A DNA stretch of 64,000 nt. Source: Myrica gale. Lineage: Eukaryota > Streptophyta > Magnoliopsida > Fagales > Myricaceae. The stretch covers positions 10,556,874-10,620,873 of the forward strand of contig OZ005607.1 of NCBI GenBank assembly GCA_963930655.1, given 5' to 3'. Numbering within the stretch: position 1 is the stretch's first letter; every line of letters begins with the position of its first letter. The position numbers and the translations under genes are program-made. The notes under the pieces were generated by a model that saw nothing but the letters and a program-made list of their open reading frames with translations, did not search any database and was not told where the DNA came from. This document shows positions 11,847-21,200 of the stretch, piece by piece.

Positions 11847-11916
11847 GTCAATTTTACTATTCATAGGTTGACTTTCGGTTGAACTTTTTCGGTTGACTTG
11901 CTGACTTTCGGTTGAC
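11847..11916. promoter_or_regulatory. Cluster of W-box cores (TTGAC) in the virus intergenic region
   Basis: Four TTGAC cores in 70 bp: GTCAA at 11847-11851 and TTGAC at 11868-11872, 11893-11897 and 11912-11916. Three lie in the repeated word TCGGTTGACTT or a close variant. TTGAC is the core recognised by plant WRKY factors. The cluster sits just downstream of ORF2, where caulimoviruses carry their pregenomic promoter. No convincing TATA box was fixed, so promoter function is inference. Confidence 0.4.
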
Positions 11917-11951
11917 TTTGTCCTTACATGTCTTCAGATTTTACATGAGCT

Positions 11952-13397
11952 TCATATAAAATCTGCAAGGTCGACTGAGTAAGGGTCTTGACTATCCTGG
12001 AACAGGGGATCCAAGTAATTGGGCTTGGATTGACTTGCAGTGGATGAGTGAGATGAGGCTGGAGAATGCCCATCTAAACCTGGTTCACTGATTTTGCTGA
12101 CTTCGTGCTGGAACTGGAGGCATAACTCTTGGAGTTCAGATTTACTTTGAGCCTGGGTCATGGCCGAGGCAAGAGCAGTCTGGAGACTGACCTTTTCAAC
12201 TAGGAATTGAGAAACTTCTTGAGGAGCAGGAAATTCCTTGTTGACTTGATCCACAATGCGATGGATGTTGAACTTATCCCACCATTTGACATGGAAACGT
12301 CGGACAAGTATATTGGAGTTGACTTGATAATCCCATTTCAGAATCCAAGGGACTTTGTATTTACTTACAAATCTGCAGAGGATGGGGAAATGGCTTTCCT
12401 GAGCAGTGCCTTGGCCATGATTATGAAATCTGGCAATGGCTTTTGAAAGATCGATGGGAATGATATCTGTAACTGGTCCATACAGGTTCCACCATTGGAG
12501 AAACCAGATGGGGAGTTGACTTTTGAACTTGTTATCAAAGTTCAAGAACCAAGAATGAGAGAAGGTCTCATTTTGGTAGAGTAGTACTTTTGACCATGCT
12601 TCAATATAATCGTAATAATTGAAGCCAATGGGCTGACCTGGTAATTCTTTTAGAATGGAGGGATGCGAACCCCATTCAGTACAAGAAATAAAATTGACTA
12701 TGAATAACTTGTGGAAAATAACCTTTGTCTGAGTAGGATCAAATCTATCAATAATAGGTTCAATCCGGACTGACTCAGTATGAAGGAGGATTACTTTGTA
12801 GAAACCGATTGACTTGTTGGGATGTTCCGGGACAAAATGCCACTTAGGAGGCAAATAGGCTCGGAGCAATTTACTATGTTGCGCATGAAGGAGAGCAACT
12901 TGATCCTTTTGACTTGGTGCAACCTGAGTACCGATCAGATAACGATGACCATACTCAATGTGGAATACATGTTGCGTCACTTGTTTGACCATAAATTCCG
13001 ATGTATTTTTCGGAATGTAAGGAACTTTACCTTGAGGCTTACTTTGTAGTCTTTTGTCCGGTGACTGGGCCGGTTCTTGTAGTCTTAACGGAGACTGGGC
13101 CGGAGACATAGTCTCAATAATTGCATATGGGTCTAGAGGCGGACTTGCTGGCAAAGAGGCCAGGGCCGAGTAAGTGGGTTTACCATAGTGACTTGTGAGG
13201 GTGAGGGCCGATGAAGGTCGAATAGAAGGGGGTCGAACACTAGGACCTGGTTGACTTGGTTGACCTAAAACTTGAAAACGATTACTTGAAGTTTGACCTG
13301 TAGAACCAAATGGTACTAACAAATGGTCCGGGAGTAGTTTGGGGAAATCTGACTTGGTTGACTTAGCAGGTTCTTTGCCTTGAGGTTTAGGAGCCAT
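11952..13397 (-). CDS. Florendovirus-like ORF2 protein, function unknown
   Basis: 481 residues from the ATG at 13397; the frame is open to 13478, but this ATG is the first that makes sense. It overlaps the polyprotein stop by 11 nt (ATGGCTCC then TAA of ORF1), so translation probably uses re-initiation or leaky scanning. The N-terminal 140 residues are low in complexity and rich in Pro, Ser and Gln. A folded-looking region rich in Trp and aromatic residues follows (residues about 150-400). A Ser-rich acidic tail ends SVDLADFI. No catalytic motif, zinc knuckle or membrane segment is visible. Florendovirus genomes are described with a second frame of unknown function, which fits position and size. 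The frame is uninterrupted. Confidence 0.8.
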   Translation of the reverse strand: MAPKPQGKEPAKSTKSDFPKLLPDHLLVPFGSTGQTSSNRFQVLGQPSQPGPSVRPPSIRPSSALTLTSHYGKPTYSALASLPASPPLDPYAIIETMSPAQSPLRLQEPAQSPDKRLQSKPQGKVPYIPKNTSEFMVKQVTQHVFHIEYGHRYLIGTQVAPSQKDQVALLHAQHSKLLRAYLPPKWHFVPEHPNKSIGFYKVILLHTESVRIEPIIDRFDPTQTKVIFHKLFIVNFISCTEWGSHPSILKELPGQPIGFNYYDYIEAWSKVLLYQNETFSHSWFLNFDNKFKSQLPIWFLQWWNLYGPVTDIIPIDLSKAIARFHNHGQGTAQESHFPILCRFVSKYKVPWILKWDYQVNSNILVRRFHVKWWDKFNIHRIVDQVNKEFPAPQEVSQFLVEKVSLQTALASAMTQAQSKSELQELCLQFQHEVSKISEPGLDGHSPASSHSSTASQSKPNYLDPLFQDSQDPYSVDLADFI

Positions 13398-16300
13398 GGG
13401 ATTCCTGCAAGAATTCACGGGTAAGGAAGTCAGGGATACTGTTTTGACTCCCTGGAATGTATGTAATGTCAAAATCAAAAATACTTAAAATTGCTTGCCA
13501 ACGAGCAAAAATCTGTTTTGATGCAATATTTTGAACATCTTTTTCCAAAACAAATTTTGCACTTTTGCAATCAACACGAATTAAGAATTTCTGATTTAAT
13601 AAATCAGATTGGAATTTACTTATACATAGTACTATAGACAAAATTTCTTTTTTGATAGTACTGTAATTTTGCTGAGCCGGATTCCAATTGCCGGAATAAA
13701 AACGGACAATTTGTTCAGAGGAATCTGGTGTGACTTTTTGCTTGAGAATACCACCGTAACCAAGCTCGGAGGCATCAGTCTCGACGATTTTGAAGGAATC
13801 CGGGGAAGGAATGCCAAGACATGGGAGTGTCTTAACATGTGACTTAATGAGCTGGACAATAGCCGTATGTGCTTTCGTCCAAGGTGGAGGATTCTTCTGG
13901 AGACGATCAAAAAGGGGTTTGCATTGATGTCGGAGATTTTGATAAAATTCCGCAATATAATTTAAGGATCCTAAGAACCTCTGAAGCTGGGTTTTATCAA
14001 GGATGACATCGGGGAATTTATCAGCAAACTGGATAGCTCTATCAATTGGCTGTATTTGACCTTGGTAAATGTTAAAACCTAAAAATCTGACTTTGGTTTG
14101 AAATAACTTGATCTTAGGGGCAGAGACTACTAAGCCGTTTGACTTAATAATATGAAGAAACTTGTTGAGATGTTTCCAATGTTCTTCTATGGATCTAGAG
14201 AAAACAAGAACATCATCAATATAAACTATGGTGAAATGACTATAAGGATTGAAAATATCATTCATGATATTTTGGAATTCACTTGGGGCATTCTTCAAAC
14301 CAAAGGGCATTACATTCCATTCGTAATGTCCAAAAGGAGTGTTAAATGCAGTTTTGTACTTGTCAGACTCATGAACCTGGATTTGCCAAAATCCACTTTT
14401 CATGTCGAATTTACTAAAAACTGTGGCTCCTGAAAGGCGTCCTATGAGATCTTTCTTATCTGGGATAGGATACCTAATCCATTGGAGGACTTTGTTCAGG
14501 GGCTTGTAGTTGATGACTAACCTAGGAGTTCCTCTTTCTATTTCAGCATTTTTCTTGACATAGAAAGCAGAACAGGACCAAGGGGATTTACTATGTCGTA
14601 TAATGCTTTTACTTAAGAGATCTTGGATTTCTGTTTTGCAGAATTCCATCATCTCTTGATTCATTTGAATGGGTCGAGCTTTTGTGGGAATATTTTTCTC
14701 ACTAAACTCAGGAATGTAAGGGAGTTTAACTATGTGTTGCTTTCGATGCCAGAAAGCATTTGGAAGGTCAGAACAGACTTGTTGTTCTAATCTAGATTGA
14801 AAAGACTTAATTTGTTGCTGAATGTTTTGACTTGTGAGTTGTTCCTCAACTCGTTTGAACTTAATTTCTTCTTTAAGAAAATCAAGATGCTGCGTCTTAC
14901 TAACAATGAAATTGAGAGTTTTACTTATGGAGGCTTCCTGTAACATGGTAAGTTCCCTAGGCCTGGGAGGACTAACGAACTCGAAGGTAACTTGTTGACC
15001 AAGAATGTTAGTGGTAAGACCTTCACTGCTGGTGGTAAAGGGATACAATAGGCAAATGAAGGGAGTACCTAAAATAACTTTCTGATCAGGCATGTTTTTT
15101 ACTAAAACGAACGGAGACCTAAAGCAGACATTATCTTTGCAGATGTGTGCTTTGGATAACTTATAATTAATACCCATTTGACTACCATTGGCTGAGAGGA
15201 GTCGTTCCTTTGACTTCTCATAGTATTTGGTGGGGATTAATCCTTCCTGAATACAATTAAGATCAGCACCTGAATCTATAAGGGCAACAACCTCAAAAGA
15301 ATATTCAGAGTTGACTATAATGGTTACCTTTGAATGCCATTTCTGAAAATGCATTCGGTTCACTATGCTAAGGAATTTGTTACTACACTCAGGCTCATCA
15401 TGGAGGAGAGGAGGAGTAAGAGAGGGAACAGATTCTGGATCAGAATCTTCAGCTGACTCGGAGGAAGTGGCTTGACTTTGACTCTTAAGTTTGTGATTTA
15501 TTTTAAGAAGAAGGACTTCCTGTTCGAGAGTTTTATTACTTGCTTTTAATTCTTTAATTTCTTTTTTAACTTGTTGGACTTCAGTCTGTAAATCCTGGAG
15601 GGTTACAGGTTTCTGGGTTTGCTTAAACTTTTCTAAAATTTTATTAAGACTGACTTGGATTTCCGGAACCTTTAGCTTGTTTTCATGTTTTCTTAAAGAA
15701 TGTTTTAACTTGGTAAGATACTGAGCCTTGAGCTCTGGATCTTCAACTTGGTCGATCAAATTGATCAAAAGTTCTTCTTGTTGACTTAAGACATTAAGAG
15801 TTTTACTTGGGTGACAACAACTATCTTGACATCCTAATTTCTGGTTAGGGGTGTCAGATTCACTATCGGTACTAGGGTTGGAGACAGAACTAGAAGACGG
15901 GAAGTCGTCTATTTCTAAATCACTACCACTAGAATCTCTTAATTCTAAGATAGAAAATAATTTGACTTTTTCACTTTCGGGGATGTCTAAGGAATTAATG
16001 TTTTCCTTAACACGACATTCTGAACTGTAATGACCTAATTTTTTGCATTTGTAACATCTAATGTTACTTTTATCTTTAGGAGTTTTAGGCTTGGACCTTT
16101 TCCTAAAAGATTTCTTATAAAACTTGGGTTTACTATCCTCAAGAGGAGTAGACTTCCTAAAAGACTTCCTATGGTACTTGTTTGATTTTCTGAAGGAAGA
16201 CTTTTCTTTGTGGTGTTTCCTTCGGGATGGTGCTATGGGAGGTAGACCATACTGTTCGCAGAAATTTCCCATTTCATACTTAGCTTTCTTTCTATCTTTG

Positions 16301-18912
16301 CTAAGTTGGTTACTAATCTTCATGTCAATACACATTTTCATACCTTCTTTGTTTATGATATTAACAAGATCACCGTAGGTTAGGTTATCATATTCTATGA
16401 TTCCTGAGGGTTGACTTAAGACTTCTCTAATCTTATGGGCAAAGAGGTTGGGTAATCCATTAATGAATTTTTCTTTCCAAAATGGATTTTTACAATCATC
16501 TCTAAGCATGACACGAGAAATAAAGACATCTTTGTACCACCTAAAATCACTTAAGGTCGGACACTTAAGGTTACTAAGCTGATCATGGATCCGAGCTGAG
16601 ATGTTACCTGGAGTTCCAAGAAAGTGTTTAATAATGGTATAAATAAGAGTATTAATACCATCACTAACACCTTTACCTAAGGCTTCATCGAAGATTGGGA
16701 AACCTGCTTCATCATGCTGTACAGCATAACGAATAAGATCACGATCTTCTTCGGTGAGATAATTTTCCCACCATTGGCGTAAAGAGCCAGTGAAACCTGA
16801 AACAATCAAGTCAACAATATCGGAATGACTAAGGGATTGGTTTACTAAGTAGCTATTTGCTACCATAGTCATATGCTGGAGTTTATTAAGGATTTCTTGT
16901 TCAGAGAAACCATCAATATTCCATTCATATAACTTGTCAGAGGAAACAGAGAATTGACTTTGAAAATTCCTTTCTTCGAATTGAAGATCAGGAGGAGTGG
17001 GTTTACTATACCAATTCTTGGTCAGGGTCATTGGATTAGGATGATAATTCTTAATCCTATGAACATTTAACTGATTAAATTGTTCTTGAATTTCACTAAT
17101 TTGGTGATCGGAATCTGAAGCTGATTCAGATTCAACCTGGTTGAGAGCACCTATCTGAAGAGAAGAAGAAGGCTTACTAGATGAAGTCTTTTCAGGTGTT
17201 TTAGACTCGGCTGTAGTTAAATCTTTTAACATCTGACTAACTTTACTAAGGGCTGTGACTTCTAACTTAGAGGTTTTTAAACCTATGGGTTTACTTGTTA
17301 ACTGGATCAGAGGCTTTTCGTTGACAGGGGATTGACCATCTAACTTAAGCTCAATCTTGTCTAACTGATTACCTATGGTCTGGAGATACTGGTTGGTGTA
17401 ATTGTTTTGTTCAACCAGTTGTTTCTTACTATCAGAGTCTGGAATCTTAAAAGGGGAGGCTATGATCTCAGATCCTTTGTGGGCTACTATGATAGTCTCA
17501 GCAGGAGGATGACTAGCACTAATTGACTTATTCTTATCCGTGGTGGTCCATTTGACTTTAGTAAGAACTTGACAATTCAAGTTCTTGTATTTCTCCAAAT
17601 ACTCAAAGAAACTTATGTTTGTACCTAATTGAATCATAAGTTTCTGCCAATTATCAAAATTGACTTGTTTTTCAGCTTTCGTGTGACTTTTACTATATTG
17701 AGTCCTTTTGGCTAAATTGGTGTCGGACATAAATTCATCTTCTAGAGTTTTCATGTCTGGGCTGAAGGGTTTACTAATGGTCATCAACTGTGGGTTAACA
17801 GATTCGAAATCTGTTTGGGTTGGTGACTCTTGACCATCATCTTCTACATCGTCGACTACATGTCCTGATGTAGAGGCTTGGGTTGGTAAATGTGACTTAA
17901 CAGAATACAAAGGAGTACTAACCTGAGAATTAATCTGAACTCCTTTGAGTTGCAGATTGATGTCTCTTCTAACAGATTCATTGATACTGGTAGTTGATCT
18001 CCTAGCAGATTGGCTACCTGGTTCTTGAATCCTGAGGGGTGTGAACCTTCGTGGTTCATCAAAACTAATTCTAACAGTTCCATCAAGATACTGTTGGATC
18101 ATGTCTAACTTGGTTATGTCACTGTGAACTGGGGCTGTAGGAGTCTCATTTTCCAAGACCCATTCATTCGGAAGGGTGACATTTTTCCAAACAATTGACT
18201 TTGGGACCCTAATGTTAGCGTCACTGGTATGACTCTGAATCAAGAGGGTTTGATCTTTGGGACTTTTTACTAAGGCATGAACATTCAAATTGGTTCGGAT
18301 GCACTTATAATAAATCCTATAGATCAAGGCTAAAGGCTGACTTCCTTCTAACATCTCGTAACCTGAAGTTTTAACGTTCAAGGTTAAGGCTTTTAGAAGA
18401 TGTTTATCACTTAAACTTAAGGTAAAATCAGGAAAACAATCAAAATGGATTGGACCATTGTGGAGACTGGATTCAATTATACCTAAGATGCTTGTGCTGT
18501 AATCTGTGAACCTAGCATCACGAAGACACAACAAAACAGACGCATCAATCCCTTTTCGGGTTAAGGGTTTTACTGCAACTTGAACTAAACCTATGTGAAT
18601 ATACTTGAAACCTTTATCCCTATGCTTTCTAAGGACATCGGGAGATAAAAGTTGACATTTTTCATGGGTTTTACTAAGAGCGTAAACCTGCTCTACGGTT
18701 TTAACATGGTAATTACCTGTGAAGGATAAAGGGGAGAAGCTTGACTTAGAGTAGATTTCACTACTGGGAACTTTGGGGATATTCCAATCTTGGAGTGAAG
18801 AGTTTACTTCATTGACCTCAAATTCTTCTTCGTTAACAATTCCTTGAAGGGGTGGAATGGAACCAGAAGACCTAGAACTTGTGGAAGAAGTAGATCTAAA
18901 CATCCTATTCAT
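13387..18912 (-). CDS. Florendovirus-like polyprotein (MP, coat, protease, RT, RNase H)
   Basis: 1841 residues from the ATG at 18912 (MNRMF...); the frame is open slightly further, but only through a GTG. Domains in order: a 30K-type movement protein, residues about 75-265 (YIHIGLVQVAV, SILGIIESSLHNGP); a Ser/Lys-rich linker; a coat-like region around 690-880 (LRQWWENYL, GLPNLFAHKIREVL); a basic stretch and CCHC knuckle at 953-966 (CYKCKKLGHYSSEC); a coiled-coil-like segment around 1060-1110; an aspartic protease with DSGA at 1213; reverse transcriptase with MPFGLKNAPSEF and YIDD at 1564-1567; RNase H with ETDASELG, Asp at 1713. All listed catalytic motifs are intact and no stop or frameshift interrupts the frame, unlike the surrounding CACTA genes. 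There is no integrase, as expected for Caulimoviridae. Expression from this locus is not shown by the sequence. Confidence 0.92.
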   Translation of the reverse strand: MNRMFRSTSSTSSRSSGSIPPLQGIVNEEEFEVNEVNSSLQDWNIPKVPSSEIYSKSSFSPLSFTGNYHVKTVEQVYALSKTHEKCQLLSPDVLRKHRDKGFKYIHIGLVQVAVKPLTRKGIDASVLLCLRDARFTDYSTSILGIIESSLHNGPIHFDCFPDFTLSLSDKHLLKALTLNVKTSGYEMLEGSQPLALIYRIYYKCIRTNLNVHALVKSPKDQTLLIQSHTSDANIRVPKSIVWKNVTLPNEWVLENETPTAPVHSDITKLDMIQQYLDGTVRISFDEPRRFTPLRIQEPGSQSARRSTTSINESVRRDINLQLKGVQINSQVSTPLYSVKSHLPTQASTSGHVVDDVEDDGQESPTQTDFESVNPQLMTISKPFSPDMKTLEDEFMSDTNLAKRTQYSKSHTKAEKQVNFDNWQKLMIQLGTNISFFEYLEKYKNLNCQVLTKVKWTTTDKNKSISASHPPAETIIVAHKGSEIIASPFKIPDSDSKKQLVEQNNYTNQYLQTIGNQLDKIELKLDGQSPVNEKPLIQLTSKPIGLKTSKLEVTALSKVSQMLKDLTTAESKTPEKTSSSKPSSSLQIGALNQVESESASDSDHQISEIQEQFNQLNVHRIKNYHPNPMTLTKNWYSKPTPPDLQFEERNFQSQFSVSSDKLYEWNIDGFSEQEILNKLQHMTMVANSYLVNQSLSHSDIVDLIVSGFTGSLRQWWENYLTEEDRDLIRYAVQHDEAGFPIFDEALGKGVSDGINTLIYTIIKHFLGTPGNISARIHDQLSNLKCPTLSDFRWYKDVFISRVMLRDDCKNPFWKEKFINGLPNLFAHKIREVLSQPSGIIEYDNLTYGDLVNIINKEGMKMCIDMKISNQLSKDRKKAKYEMGNFCEQYGLPPIAPSRRKHHKEKSSFRKSNKYHRKSFRKSTPLEDSKPKFYKKSFRKRSKPKTPKDKSNIRCYKCKKLGHYSSECRVKENINSLDIPESEKVKLFSILELRDSSGSDLEIDDFPSSSSVSNPSTDSESDTPNQKLGCQDSCCHPSKTLNVLSQQEELLINLIDQVEDPELKAQYLTKLKHSLRKHENKLKVPEIQVSLNKILEKFKQTQKPVTLQDLQTEVQQVKKEIKELKASNKTLEQEVLLLKINHKLKSQSQATSSESAEDSDPESVPSLTPPLLHDEPECSNKFLSIVNRMHFQKWHSKVTIIVNSEYSFEVVALIDSGADLNCIQEGLIPTKYYEKSKERLLSANGSQMGINYKLSKAHICKDNVCFRSPFVLVKNMPDQKVILGTPFICLLYPFTTSSEGLTTNILGQQVTFEFVSPPRPRELTMLQEASISKTLNFIVSKTQHLDFLKEEIKFKRVEEQLTSQNIQQQIKSFQSRLEQQVCSDLPNAFWHRKQHIVKLPYIPEFSEKNIPTKARPIQMNQEMMEFCKTEIQDLLSKSIIRHSKSPWSCSAFYVKKNAEIERGTPRLVINYKPLNKVLQWIRYPIPDKKDLIGRLSGATVFSKFDMKSGFWQIQVHESDKYKTAFNTPFGHYEWNVMPFGLKNAPSEFQNIMNDIFNPYSHFTIVYIDDVLVFSRSIEEHWKHLNKFLHIIKSNGLVVSAPKIKLFQTKVRFLGFNIYQGQIQPIDRAIQFADKFPDVILDKTQLQRFLGSLNYIAEFYQNLRHQCKPLFDRLQKNPPPWTKAHTAIVQLIKSHVKTLPCLGIPSPDSFKIVETDASELGYGGILKQKVTPDSSEQIVRFYSGNWNPAQQNYSTIKKEILSIVLCISKFQSDLLNQKFLIRVDCKSAKFVLEKDVQNIASKQIFARWQAILSIFDFDITYIPGSQNSIPDFLTREFLQESHGS

Positions 18913-19215
18913 GTTTAAACTTCGGGACACAAGAGTCACACTAAAACAAACAACTTAAAAGAATCAGCAATAAACCTATCTAGGTTTCAACCTTTCGACT
19001 TAACAAACTTAAAAGGACATACCCTCTCAAGCCCCTCCGCTCAGGCCTCTCTGGTCTTACTGTTTGGACGCAGGACTTACTGTTCAGGTATGCTTCTAAA
19101 CTGCTAAGGTTGGGGTTTATCTTAGACGGGATTACCGGAGATTTACTAGGAAGCTTGAAATAGAGGGACCAAATGGCCAAAAACTCAAACACAAAAGAGA
19201 GGAATAGACCATCCT

Positions 19216-19223
19216 TGATACCA
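19216..19223 (-). promoter_or_regulatory. tRNA-Met-type primer-binding site of the virus
   Basis: The minus strand reads TGGTATCA followed by AGGATGG. The first eight bases match the consensus pairing with the 3' end of plant initiator tRNA-Met (TGGTATCAGAGC); the following bases diverge. Position at the genome end and 311 nt before the ORF1 ATG support the call. Confidence 0.75.
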
Positions 19224-19415
19224 CTATAATATAATATAATAATATAAATATATTATTAACGATATATTAACGATAACTCATATACCCTAAATTATAATAT
19301 AGTATATATAAGTTACATTACTAACTATATTTTATATAGTACTTATATATACTATATTTTATATAGTACTTGCAAAAGAAAAAAAAAATTAACGATATAT
19401 TTATATTATTATGCT
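19224..19415. repeat. TA-rich right border of the virus with copied flank
   Basis: TA-rich DNA containing a segment of about 75 bp (19274-19348, beginning ATAACTCATATACCCTAAAT) that recurs without a visible difference at about 19765-19839. It then has AACGATATATTTATATTATT at 19391, matching 11099 left of the virus. This looks like filler copied from nearby DNA when the insertion was sealed. Confidence 0.75.
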
Positions 19416-21200
19416 ATAAATTTTATGCAAGCACACTTTAGATAGCCATTAATTAAGATACAAGGTTTCACACTAATTAAAAGAGAGGTAGGAGAAATAT
19501 TAAGACGATAATGAGGCCATGTTATGCTATTTTGAAACGGTGCAGATGTTGAGAGAACAAGCAAACTAGGAAGTAGAATCCTTAAAGTTTTTCCCCTTAT
19601 CACTATTGACTTTTTCATCTTTCAGATCAACTAAAGAACTTTAGTATCAAAAAATAAAAAACTATCTCTAAGTTATCAAAAAAATTAAAACTGTTTTATA
19701 AGTATCACTTATATAAGTAATACAAATAATATGATTTGTGATTACTTTTATAAGTGTTAACAAATAACTCATATACCCTAAATTATAATATAGTATATAT
19801 AAGTTACATTACTAACTATATTTTATATAGTACTTATAATAATTTATGTAAGTCATGAGTTCTAATAATTATGCTAAATATACTTATGGTTTCTAGTTAT
19901 GATACAACTTATAGTAATTTATAATAACAATCTAATATACACTAATTATAGTTAGGTTATACATAGATTATACTAACTATAACTATTTATAGTATAGTGA
20001 CATTTATATGACTATAATCATAATTGAAGTTATAATAACTATATATAGTTATTTGTAAGCACCACATAAGAATATAAAATATTATTTTAGTTTTACCTAT
20101 CTTCATTTTTTTACCGTTTTATTGTTTATTTTATTTGTTTTTGTTAGTCTTCCTTCCTTTTCTAACAACAGCACTTTCCCACCTTCAAAAATCCACGTCC
20201 ACTTGTTTGTGGTCTTCGAGCTCTAATTACGACACGTGCTCTCCTCTTACTTCTTGCAATTTCTCTCTGTATATTATCTTTTCTGTATTTCTTGCAGATA
20301 ACTCCGCCCCTCTCTCTCCCCTGTTCCTTTCATGTGAAAAACTATGGCCATCTCGATGACGAAGCAAGTAAATGGATGATTACTTCTGCAGTTAGCATAT
20401 CCCACACTCGTTCTTTGTCTATCAACGACTTGTTCCCTCTGCTCTCTTACGGCACAAGCAGGTAACATAAATACATGTTTACCCTTTGGAAATAGTGTTT
20501 AGAACTTGTCAAGTTTGGAGTTTTGTTCATAGAATATTTGGAAATAGTGTTCATAACCTACCAAGTGTGGATTTTTATTTATGGAATCTTTGGAATATAA
20601 AAGTAGGGAACATGTTAGATCGGTGGTATTTGTCTGTGGTCCCTCTTTAGCAGTTAAATACTTTAGTTTGTTCGGCCTCAGGTAACATGTTAGGAATTGA
20701 TCTGGGGGGTTTGCATTTGTATTCTTTAGAAACCACTTTAATTATGCAGGCCCTGCATGAGACATTCATTACAAATAGAATGATTCACTTATATATAGAT
20801 GTTGTGTTAATGACAAGGAAAATTCTGCTATTTCTTAGTCAACAATTATTCGGACAAACATCTAAAGTAAAAAAAATAGTACTTTGCAACATACTTCGAA
20901 ATCAAGCCAAAACAGTAGACATTTTTTTAGGAGGGGGAAGCTGAGACCCAAAAGTGAACACCTGCACACAAACATTGAAAGCATGGAGATGATTCAATTA
21001 TACTCCACTAAAAGAAGTGAATAAACGGTGATGCATTGCACAAACCATAAACGTAGGTCCATGTTTGCATCCATTAGAATAAAAGTACAGAAATAAAATA
21101 AGCATACTACCCATTAGGTGAATCTTGGTTTTGTTTCACTTTCTCCTATTTATTTGGAAATCACTAGATTTTTATGGTTTTGATATAGTTAACACAATTG
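19416..21200. other. CACTA interior upstream of the transposase
   Basis: AT-rich sequence with no supported gene. It contains the second copy of the 75-bp flank repeat (about 19765-19839) and many TATAACTA/TATAGTTA words around 19850-20060. A diverged tandem of about 60 bp lies at 20488-20600 (TTTGGAAATAGTGTT...). It presumably holds the promoter and 5' leader of the transposase gene. Confidence 0.45.

Larger units (their letters stand above)
11201..19223 (-). mobile_element. Endogenous florendovirus-like pararetrovirus, full-length unit genome
   Basis: An 8.02-kb minus-strand unit starts at a Met-tRNA-type primer-binding site (TGGTATCA, 19223-19216), followed by a leader of about 310 nt. 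It then has a long polyprotein frame (18912-13387), a second frame (13397-11952) and a 750-nt intergenic region. It ends at 11201 with TGGTA, the first five bases of the primer site, so the copy is one genome length opened at the primer site with a 5-nt redundancy. Domain order (movement protein, coat region with zinc knuckle, aspartic protease, RT, RNase H) and the absence of an integrase identify Caulimoviridae. Two frames with an uncharacterised second protein fit the genus Florendovirus. Both frames are open. It lies within the CACTA, in TA-rich DNA. Genus assignment is from organisation, not a database match. Confidence 0.88.

Noticed and set aside
18913-18939. Longer N-terminus for the virus polyprotein
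   Set aside because: The upstream codon is GTG, not ATG; the first ATG in frame is at 18912.
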